Both the position numbers and the translations under genes were made by a program. A stretch of 64,000 nt of DNA from an uncultured Collinsella sp. (GTDB taxonomy: Bacteria; Actinomycetota; Coriobacteriia; Coriobacteriales; Coriobacteriaceae): the NCBI GenBank assembly GCA_958403385.1, contig CATXXC010000005.1:55313-119312 (forward strand), read 5' to 3'. Below, in pieces: positions 58,015 through 64,000 of this stretch; positions within the stretch are counted from its first letter, which is position 1; each line of letters starts with the position of its first letter. The notes beneath the pieces were generated by a model that saw nothing but the letters and a program-made list of their open reading frames with translations, was not told where the DNA came from and made no database searches.

Positions 58015-58539
58015 TTAGTTCTCCTTACCGACGAACATCTCGGAGACCGTCAGGCCACGGCGAGCCGCGACGTCCTCAGGGCTGGAGAGCTCCTTGAGGC
58101 CCTCGACGGCAGCCTTGATGATGTTGAGGCCGTTGTCGGTACCGAGGGACTTGGACAGGACGTTCTTGATGCCAGCAAGCTCAAAGAGGGGACGCACAGC
58201 GCCGCCGGCGATAACGCCGGTACCCTCGACAGCGGGCTTGATGATGATGCGGCCGGCACCAAAGTGGCCGAGAACCTCGTGCGGGATGGTGCCCTGCTCG
58301 GTCACCGGCACGTGGAACATATTCTTCTTGGCATCGAGAGACGCCTTGGAGATGGCCATGGGCACCTCAGCGGACTTGCCCATGCCAACGCCGACGTTGC
58401 CCTTGCCGTCGCCAACGACGACGAGAGCGACGAGGCTCATGCGACGACCACCCTTGACGGTCTTCGACACGCGGTTGATGTAAACGACGCGCTCCTCGAA
58501 CTCGGAGGCCTCGCGCTGCTGCTTCTGATTACGAGCCAT
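58015..58539 (-). CDS. rpsE: 30S ribosomal protein S5
   Basis: 174 aa. VYINRVSKTVKGGRRMSL and VGVGMGKSAEVPMAISKA match S5; GTGVIAGGAVRPLFELAGI follows. It supports decoding accuracy. Stop TAA. Confidence 0.97.
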   Translation of the reverse strand: MARNQKQQREASEFEERVVYINRVSKTVKGGRRMSLVALVVVGDGKGNVGVGMGKSAEVPMAISKASLDAKKNMFHVPVTEQGTIPHEVLGHFGAGRIIIKPAVEGTGVIAGGAVRPLFELAGIKNVLSKSLGTDNGLNIIKAAVEGLKELSSPEDVAARRGLTVSEMFVGKEN

Positions 58540-58553
58540 GTGCTACATACCTC

Positions 58554-58922
58554 CTAGAACTCGAGACCGGCGGCACGAGCACCGTCGGCGAGGGCCTTGA
58601 CGCGGCCATGGTAGATACGGCCACCGCGATCGAAGGCGACCTTGGTGATGCCGGCCTCGATGGCGCGCTTGCCAACGAGCTGACCGACCTTCTCCGCAGC
58701 CTCCTTGTTCGAGGTGTGGGTGCCCTTGAACTCGGCCTCGAGGGTCGAGGCAGAGACGAGCGTCAGGCTGGAGCCCTTGCTGTCGTCGATGATCTGGGCA
58801 TAGATGTTGGCGTTAGTACGGGTCACGCGAAGACGCGGACGCTCGGAGGTACCCGAGACCTTGCCGCGAACACGACGCTGACGACGCTTGAGGCCTTCCA
58901 GCTTCGCCTTATGCTTGTTCAT
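58554..58922 (-). CDS. rplR: 50S ribosomal protein L18
   Basis: 122 aa. Basic start KRRQRRVRGKVSGTSERPRL, then AFDRGGRIYHGRVKALADGA. It binds 5S rRNA with L5. Stop TAG. Confidence 0.97.
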   Translation of the reverse strand: MNKHKAKLEGLKRRQRRVRGKVSGTSERPRLRVTRTNANIYAQIIDDSKGSSLTLVSASTLEAEFKGTHTSNKEAAEKVGQLVGKRAIEAGITKVAFDRGGRIYHGRVKALADGARAAGLEF

Positions 58923-58950
58923 ACGTAAACTCCTAAAAAGGTTGATCTTG

Positions 58951-58972
58951 CCAGCACCTGACGGGGTGCTGG
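58951..58972 (-). other. Hairpin between rplF and rplR
   Basis: CCAGCACC/GGTGCTGG, an 8-bp perfect stem in the 75-bp gap. No T-run. Confidence 0.5.
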
Positions 58973-58997
58973 TCTTATGCGAGTGAGTCGGTTACGA

Positions 58998-59534
58998 CTA
59001 CTTGGCGGCCTTACCCAGCTTGCGGCGGATGTGCTCGCCAACGTAGTGGATACCCTTGCCCTTGTAAGGCTCGGGAGGACGATGGCCGCGGATCTCAGCG
59101 GCGATCTGACCGACCTGCTGCTTGTTGATACCCTTGACGTTCACGTGGGTGTTGTCGGGAACCTCGAAGGTGATGCCCTCGGGAGCCTCGACGATCACGG
59201 GGTGCGAGAAGCCCAGGGAGAACTCGAGGTTCTTGCCCTTCTGCTGCACGCGGTAACCGACGCCGGCGAGCTCGAGCTTCTTCTCGAAGCCCTCGGAAAC
59301 GCCAACAACCATGTTGTGGATGAGGGCGCGGGTGAGGCCGTGGCGGGCACGGGTCTCACGCTCGTCGTCGGGACGGGAAACGGTGAGGACGTTGTCCTCG
59401 ACGTTGATAGCGAGCTTCTCAAAGACATCGAGCTCGAGCTGGCCCTTGGGGCCCTTGACGACAACGTTGTTGCCGTTGACTGCCACTTCGACTCCGGCGG
59501 GAATCTGGACAGGCTTATTACCGATACGAGACAC
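58998..59534 (-). CDS. rplF: 50S ribosomal protein L6
   Basis: 178 aa with two similar alpha/beta domains; begins SRIGNKPVQIPAGVEV and ends RRPPEPYKGKGI-like sequence RPPEPYKGKGIHYVGE. Stop TAG. Confidence 0.97.
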   Translation of the reverse strand: MSRIGNKPVQIPAGVEVAVNGNNVVVKGPKGQLELDVFEKLAINVEDNVLTVSRPDDERETRARHGLTRALIHNMVVGVSEGFEKKLELAGVGYRVQQKGKNLEFSLGFSHPVIVEAPEGITFEVPDNTHVNVKGINKQQVGQIAAEIRGHRPPEPYKGKGIHYVGEHIRRKLGKAAK

Positions 59535-59567
59535 GGTGATCTCCTTTCCTTCTACCTACCGAGCGAA

Positions 59568-59966
59568 TTACCAGACGTAAGCGATGATCTCGCCGCCGAC
59601 GTTGTGCTTGCGAGCATCGCGGTCGGTCATGACGCCATGGCTGGTGGAAATAATGGCGGTACCAAGGCCACCGCGGACGCGGGGCATGTCGGCAACGCCG
59701 GTGTACTTACGCAGGCCCGGCTTGGAAATGCGGCGGATGCCGTTGATGACCTTAGCCTTCTTGGGACCATACTTAAGCGTGATGTGCAGAGTCTTCTGGG
59801 GAACGGTGTCCTCGACATCGTAGCCCTCGATGTAGCCCTCCTCGTGCAAAACACGAGCGATCTCGACGAGCTTCTTGCTGCTCGGCATGGAGACCGTGGC
59901 CTTGTTCACAGAGTTAGCGTTACGGATGCGCGTAAGCATATCTGCGATCGGGTCTGTAAGGTTCAT
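59568..59966 (-). CDS. rpsH: 30S ribosomal protein S8
   Basis: 132 aa. NLTDPIADMLTRIRNANSV start and GTAIISTSHGVMTDRDAR near the end. In E. coli S8 represses the spc operon. Stop TAA. Confidence 0.97.
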   Translation of the reverse strand: MNLTDPIADMLTRIRNANSVNKATVSMPSSKKLVEIARVLHEEGYIEGYDVEDTVPQKTLHITLKYGPKKAKVINGIRRISKPGLRKYTGVADMPRVRGGLGTAIISTSHGVMTDRDARKHNVGGEIIAYVW

Positions 59967-60085
59967 ACAGATTCTCCTTCGTTCTTGATGAACACGTGCT
60001 CTTGGTTCTTCGCCGCCCTTAACGGCAAAGCCTTTTTAGCGCGTTTTCCCTGTTCCAAACTGATGCTTGAAACGCTGGTAGTGAC

Positions 60086-60271
60086 TTACCAGCTGGCCTT
60101 CTTAACGCCGGGAAGCTCGCCCTTGAGTGCAAGCTCGCGGAAGCAGACACGGCACAGGCCGAACTTGCGGTACACAGAGTGCGGACGGCCGCAGCGCTGG
60201 CAGCGCGTGTACTCACGAGTAGAGAACTTCTGCTTGCGATTGCACTTGACGATCATCGATGTCTTAGCCAC
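60086..60271 (-). CDS. rpsZ: 30S ribosomal protein S14, zinc type
   Basis: 61 aa. Zinc cysteines CQRCGRPH and LCRVCFREL. It is the short C+ form typical of Gram-positives. Stop TAA. Confidence 0.97.
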   Translation of the reverse strand: MAKTSMIVKCNRKQKFSTREYTRCQRCGRPHSVYRKFGLCRVCFRELALKGELPGVKKASW

Positions 60272-60305
60272 TTATATCCTCCTCACATAGAGTATTGTTC
60301 GCCCC

Positions 60306-60335
60306 AAGCGCCGCCCCCTTGTGGGAACGGCGCTT
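60306..60335 (-). other. Hairpin between rplE and rpsZ
   Basis: AAGCGCCG/CGGCGCTT stem of 8 bp in the 79-bp gap. No T-run. Confidence 0.5.
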
Positions 60336-60350
60336 ATAGGGCAGGTGAAC

Positions 60351-60908
60351 CTATTTCTTGAACGGGAAACCGAAGGCGTCCAGAAGGGCCTTGGCCTCCT
60401 CATCGGTATTGGCGGTGGTCACGAAAGTGATGTCCATACCGCGCTGGTGATCGACGGAGTCGAAGTCGATCTCGGGGAAGATGAGCTGCTCGGTGACGCC
60501 CATGGAGAAGTTACCACGGCCGTCGAAGCTCTTGGCGGAGATGCCGCGGAAGTCGCGGATACGGGGGATCGCGACGGAGGTCAGACGATCGAAGAACTCC
60601 CACATACGGTCGCCACGCAGGGTAACCTTGCAGCCGATCGGCATACCAGCGCGCAGGCGGAAGGTAGCGATGGACTTGCGGGCACGGGTGATCATCGGCT
60701 GCTGGCCGGTGATGGCGCGCAGGTCGCGCACGGCACCGTCGATGGCCTTGGAATCGGTAGCGGCCTCGCCGACACCCATGTTCACGACGATCTTCTCAAA
60801 CTTGGGGATCATCATGACGTTCTCGTACTGGAACTTGTCCTGAAGCTGCTGCTTGACCTCGTTGTTGTACTTGGTCTTCAGACGCGGCACATACTTCTCT
60901 TCTGCCAT
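60351..60908 (-). CDS. rplE: 50S ribosomal protein L5
   Basis: 185 aa. NVMMIPKFEKIVVNMGVGEA, GQQPMITRARKSIATFRLR and FDGRGNFSMGVTEQLIFPEI match L5, the 5S rRNA binder. ATG 60908 follows AAGAAGGAGTGAACA. It is the first gene of the ribosomal block here: rplX and rplN, which usually precede it, are absent. Stop TAG. Confidence 0.97.
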   Translation of the reverse strand: MAEEKYVPRLKTKYNNEVKQQLQDKFQYENVMMIPKFEKIVVNMGVGEAATDSKAIDGAVRDLRAITGQQPMITRARKSIATFRLRAGMPIGCKVTLRGDRMWEFFDRLTSVAIPRIRDFRGISAKSFDGRGNFSMGVTEQLIFPEIDFDSVDHQRGMDITFVTTANTDEEAKALLDAFGFPFKK

Positions 60909-61045
60909 TGTTCACTCCTTCTTGGGGTTTTAAGCACGGGGCGTGGCCACGATGGGTTGTCCTCGTGCCTCCTGGCTGCATCCGCGCCGCTCATGGCATT
61001 TTGCGGTTTGGACTCGACGCAGCAGGAGCCGACAAAACAATCGGT

Positions 61046-61074
61046 ACTATACGCGCATTGGGTGCGTATTTCCA
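61046..61074 (-). promoter_or_regulatory. Candidate rplE promoter
   Basis: Minus strand: TGGAAA (61074-61069), 17 bp, TATAGT (61051-61046). The leader to the rplE ATG is about 135 bases and contains a GCACGAGG/CCCCGTGC stem. Confidence 0.6.
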
Positions 61075-61136
61075 GAAAAACCTCGTCTGCCTGCACAACT
61101 CCACAACTCCCCCGCACATAGTGATCCCCAAAAAGC

Positions 61137-61203
61137 AGTTGCGGTGAAATAGGGACTGTTGGGCGGCCTAACAGGCTTAAACAATCCGTATTTCACCGCA
61201 ACT
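61137..61203. repeat. Family B palindrome, copy 4
   Basis: 67 bp, AGTTGCGGTGAAATAGGGACTG to its inverse. It starts 18 bp after the xdhC stop and separates it from the rplE promoter. Confidence 0.92.
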
Positions 61204-61221
61204 TAATTGGTGGGGATGCGA

Positions 61222-62265
61222 TTAGCGCTTGCGGGGGACGAGCTTGGTGCGGCGCAGGTGGATCATCTCGGCGGCGATGGAGATGGCGATCTCCTTGGGG
61301 TCCTCGGCCTCGATGGCAACGCCGATCGGAAGGTGCAGCTCGTCGATCTGGTCCTGCGTAAAACCTTCCTGCTCCAGGCGGGCACGCACAAAGGCCGTCT
61401 TGCGGCGCGAACCCAGACAGCCCAGATAGGCAGGCTTGGCACGCATGGCCTGAATCACCACGTCGATATCGGACTTGTGACCCGCCGTGGCGACGACCAC
61501 CAAGTCGCGCGGACCGATGGGACACAGCTCGCTCAGGTTCTTGTAATCGACCAGGCGACGATCGTAGACACCGGGCACCCATTCGGGCGTCAACGTGCCG
61601 GGGCGGTCATCGCAGGCCACGACGGCAAAGCCCGCCGCCGTGAGCACGCGCGCCGTCGCGGCGCCCACGTGTCCGCAGCCAAAGATGTAGGTCAGGCCCT
61701 CGGGGCAGAGCGTCTCGACGTGCGCCGCGGGAATCTCGGAGGCAGCGTTGGTGTAGGTGACGTTACTCCCCTCCTCCACCAGTGAAAGCCCGGGGCAGCC
61801 CGCAATGGTATGGCGCGATGCCTCGCCATGGTACTCGGCCACATCGCCCTCGAGCGCGCTCGCGATAAACGGCTCAAAGTCGATGACGAAGTCGCCGATG
61901 CGCCGATAGACCAAGACGTCGGCAATTTCCTGGAACAACGGTGCCTGGGTCGCATCCAGATGCAGATAGCACAGGCAAATGGCTCCGCCGCAGATCATGC
62001 CGGTATCGGAGTTCTCGCCGCCCATGGTGTAGCGGACCAGACGCGACTGTCCCGCGCTCAGGAGTTCGCGCGCCTCATCCAGCGCAAAGAGCTCAATCTT
62101 GCCGCCGCCGATAGTGCCCGCCTGGCTGCCATCGGCAAAGACGGCCATCCATGCGCCCACACCGCGCGGTGACGACCCCGCCGTGCCGGCCACGACCGCC
62201 AGCTCGCACGTCTCGCCAGCACGCAGGGCGGCAAGCGCCGCATTCACAACATCGAGCTTTTCCAT
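61222..62265 (-). CDS. xdhC: XdhC-family molybdenum hydroxylase maturation protein
   Basis: 347 aa. The N-terminal XdhC/CoxI domain has GTAGSSPRGVGAWM and GTIGGGKIEL; the C-terminal Rossmann domain has YIFGCGHVGAATARVL and YLGCLGSRRKTAFVR. It loads sulfurated molybdopterin into xanthine dehydrogenase-type enzymes. It follows yqeB by 9 bp. Stop TAA. Confidence 0.93.
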   Translation of the reverse strand: MEKLDVVNAALAALRAGETCELAVVAGTAGSSPRGVGAWMAVFADGSQAGTIGGGKIELFALDEARELLSAGQSRLVRYTMGGENSDTGMICGGAICLCYLHLDATQAPLFQEIADVLVYRRIGDFVIDFEPFIASALEGDVAEYHGEASRHTIAGCPGLSLVEEGSNVTYTNAASEIPAAHVETLCPEGLTYIFGCGHVGAATARVLTAAGFAVVACDDRPGTLTPEWVPGVYDRRLVDYKNLSELCPIGPRDLVVVATAGHKSDIDVVIQAMRAKPAYLGCLGSRRKTAFVRARLEQEGFTQDQIDELHLPIGVAIEAEDPKEIAISIAAEMIHLRRTKLVPRKR

Positions 62266-62274
62266 TGCCGCCTT

Positions 62275-63069
62275 CTATCCTCTAAAGATATCGGTGAGCA
62301 TAGCGAGTGCCTCGAGCACGCCGCCGCCGACCGACGTCGCCTTGTCCGAAATGTAGTTGATATAGCTGGCATCGCCGCGCGGATCGACATCGGCGCATTT
62401 AAAGCCCTCGGTCACCTGCACGCCGTTCGCCAAAAGCCCGCGCAGACAGCCATCGATCTGCGTGCGCATGGGCGTATCGCCCGCGTAGCCAATCACGTCT
62501 CCGGCGCGCACGATGTCGCCGATTGCGCGGTCGGACCGAAACACGCCGGCGGCGGGGCTGTGGATAACACGCTCTTTGCCATAGCCAGCGATAATGCCCG
62601 GCACGCCCGTGTTGGGCTGGGGTGAACCTTGGGTAATGACACGGCCCAGGAAATGCCCGCGCATGGTCTCGACCACGGCGTCGCAATCGACCGGCGCGGT
62701 AAAGCCCGGCCCCACGGCGATGACGGTAGGCGCCATGTCGCGCGTGGTGCCCAGGTTGCGCTTGGCCAAAATCGCGTCGACCACAGCCGCGGGTTTAAGC
62801 TCATCGAGCATCTTGGCCTGAGGGTCCACCACGACGGCAACATCCCCCGCTTGGGTAATCTCGAGCGCCTCTGCCGGCGTCTGCGCCAAGCGAGCGCGAA
62901 TGCCCTCGACCTGGACCTCGCCCAGGCGAATAGCCTCGCAAAAACTGATTGTGCGGCGGATGCACGTGGGAACCGCGATATCGGCCATAACGACCGACAC
63001 GCCGGCGCGCACCAAGCGAGCGGCGACACCCGTGGCGATATCGCCGGCGCCGCGAACATAAACGAGCAT
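62275..63069 (-). CDS. yqeB: YqeB-family selenium-dependent molybdenum hydroxylase protein
   Basis: 264 aa. VYVRGAGDIATGVAARLVRAG opens a Rossmann-like fold, and IAVGPGFTAPVDCDAVVETM is the family core. YqeB, YqeC and XdhC co-occur in genomes with selenium-dependent hydroxylases. ATG 63069 has AGGGAGGTGCCCCGGGA upstream. Precise reaction unknown. Stop TAG. Confidence 0.92.
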   Translation of the reverse strand: MLVYVRGAGDIATGVAARLVRAGVSVVMADIAVPTCIRRTISFCEAIRLGEVQVEGIRARLAQTPAEALEITQAGDVAVVVDPQAKMLDELKPAAVVDAILAKRNLGTTRDMAPTVIAVGPGFTAPVDCDAVVETMRGHFLGRVITQGSPQPNTGVPGIIAGYGKERVIHSPAAGVFRSDRAIGDIVRAGDVIGYAGDTPMRTQIDGCLRGLLANGVQVTEGFKCADVDPRGDASYINYISDKATSVGGGVLEALAMLTDIFRG

Positions 63070-63151
63070 TCCCGGGGCACCTCCCTGTGCTACGGTTTGA
63101 GCAGAGCAAAAGCGGTTCGACCGCTACTCTGATGATTATTTATTATCACAG

Positions 63152-63157
63152 TATTAT
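63152..63157 (+). promoter_or_regulatory. Possible -10 box of yqeC
   Basis: TATTAT within an AT-rich divergent gap (63120-63160) between yqeB and yqeC. No convincing -35 is seen. Confidence 0.3.
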
Positions 63158-63171
63158 ACGGCGGTGAACAG

Positions 63172-63906
63172 ATGGAAACGGTTAGCGGCAATCTTGCCTC
63201 GGCGCTCAGGATCGAGCCGGGCATTACCGCGATTATCGGCAGCGGCGGCAAGTCGACCTTGCTAAAGACGCTGGGCCTTGAGCTTATGCGCGCTGGCGGC
63301 CGCGTGCTCCTCTGCACCACCACGCATATGTTCCCCGTCGCCGGCGTGCCATGGGACGGGTCGAGCCGTCGCCTGGACGCCGCGCCTTGGAAGCCGGGCG
63401 CCTCGCATGTCCCCAGTTGCACCTGCGAGGCCTGCGCGGGGCTTGTGCGGGGAAGCATCTGCCAGACAGGTGTCTTGGACTCCCAGACGGGCAAGCTCTC
63501 CTCCCCTGCCGAGCCGCTCGACCAGCTGGCGCAGCGCTTTGACTACGTCCTGGCCGAGGCGGACGGCAGCAAGCGGCTCCCGCTCAAGGCGCATGCCCCG
63601 TGGGAGCCGGTCGTTCCCGCCGGCACGGCCAACGTCATCTGGCTCGTCGGCGCCTCGGGGCTCAGCAAGCCCATCAACGAAGCCGTCCACCGCCCCGAGC
63701 TCTTTTGCGAGCGTTGCGGCTGCGAGCTCACCGACATCGCCACGCCCGAGCGCGTCGCCCAGGTGCTCAATGCCGAGATGCAAGAGATGAAGCTCAGCAC
63801 CGCACGCGTCATGCTCAACCAAGTCGACACGCTTGCCGACCCCACGATGGCCGACCGCTTCGAGGCAGCCCTCGGCCGCCCCCTCATCGCCACCAGCCTC
63901 AAGTAG
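63172..63906 (+). CDS. yqeC: YqeC-family selenium-dependent hydroxylase accessory protein
   Basis: 244 aa. The P-loop is IIGSGGKSTLLKTLG; YVLAEADGSKRLPLKAHAPW is the family signature. Cysteines CTCEAC and CERCGCEL sit mid-protein. It is divergent from yqeB-xdhC. ATG 63172 follows CGGCGGTGAACAG. The partner hydroxylase is not in the window. Stop TAG. Confidence 0.92.
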   Translation: METVSGNLASALRIEPGITAIIGSGGKSTLLKTLGLELMRAGGRVLLCTTTHMFPVAGVPWDGSSRRLDAAPWKPGASHVPSCTCEACAGLVRGSICQTGVLDSQTGKLSSPAEPLDQLAQRFDYVLAEADGSKRLPLKAHAPWEPVVPAGTANVIWLVGASGLSKPINEAVHRPELFCERCGCELTDIATPERVAQVLNAEMQEMKLSTARVMLNQVDTLADPTMADRFEAALGRPLIATSLK

Positions 63907-63921
63907 CCGGCCCCATCTCGT

Positions 63922-63955
63922 CAGTTGCGGTGAAAATACGGACTGTTGGGGGTGC
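63922..63955. repeat. Family B palindrome, copy 5 (half)
   Basis: CAGTTGCGGTGAAAATACGG and ACTGTTGGGGGTG follow the family B left arm; the right arm is absent within the remaining bases. It starts 16 bp after the yqeC stop. Confidence 0.7.
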
Positions 63956-64000
63956 GGACGATTTCTTGGACCGCGCCTAGGCGTATCCAAGCTTCCTGCG

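Overview
The window is about 60% G+C and densely coded. Gene content suggests a Coriobacteriia gut actinobacterium, most likely Collinsella: a TyrZ-type TyrRS, Ala/Glu-tailed L31 and L17, a kinase with a DUF6273-like sensor domain, an AbiEi/DUF559-like orphan, VanZ, and selenium-dependent molybdenum hydroxylase maturation genes. The taxon is an inference from gene content and was not searched.

Layout. 1-1936: 3' part of a membrane Ser/Thr kinase. 2350-5469: copper module copA-copZ-csoR. 5616-10238: a zinc-ribbon membrane protein, an amidohydrolase, an AbiEi/DUF559-like orphan flanked on both sides by repeat arrays, and an orphan gene. 10239-18202: glutamate synthase gltB-gltD (minus) divergent from an NRAMP metal transporter. 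18356-20937: rubredoxin, flavin reductase, smpB, a TPR protein, tRNA-Glu and tRNA-Gln. 21214-26975: small genes, VanZ, a serine recombinase, RNase R and ftsX. 26962-38520: ftsE, split transketolase, YitT, RF2, SecA, L31, an ACT-domain protein and citrate synthase. 38607-48931: two HAD phosphatases, adenine deaminase, TyrRS, a U32 protease-family protein, a class A PBP and ArgR. 49064-60908: a GT2-like protein, truA, then the alpha and spc ribosomal operons from rplQ back to rplE. 61222-63906: xdhC, yqeB and yqeC.

Between the genes lie at least four families of palindromic repeats. Family A is the most striking. It has ten copies of a 59-bp palindrome, each built as 17-bp arm, 25-nt centre, 17-bp arm. 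The copies sit in groups of 3, 2, 2 and 3 with a fixed 80-81 bp period. Family B is 66-67 bp and usually follows stop codons. Family C is a heterogeneous group carrying GGGGAC(A/G)GG or GGGGACGTTC cores. Family D is a tandem triplet.

Two genome-wide oddities show inside the window. Of 60 stop codons, 36 are TAG, 22 TAA and only 2 TGA, which is unexpected at this G+C. The release factor that reads TGA (RF2, prfB) has Ser-Pro-Thr where RF2 normally has Ser-Pro-Phe. The spc ribosomal operon is also cut at rplE: the expected upstream rplX/rplN genes are absent and a fresh promoter precedes rplE.
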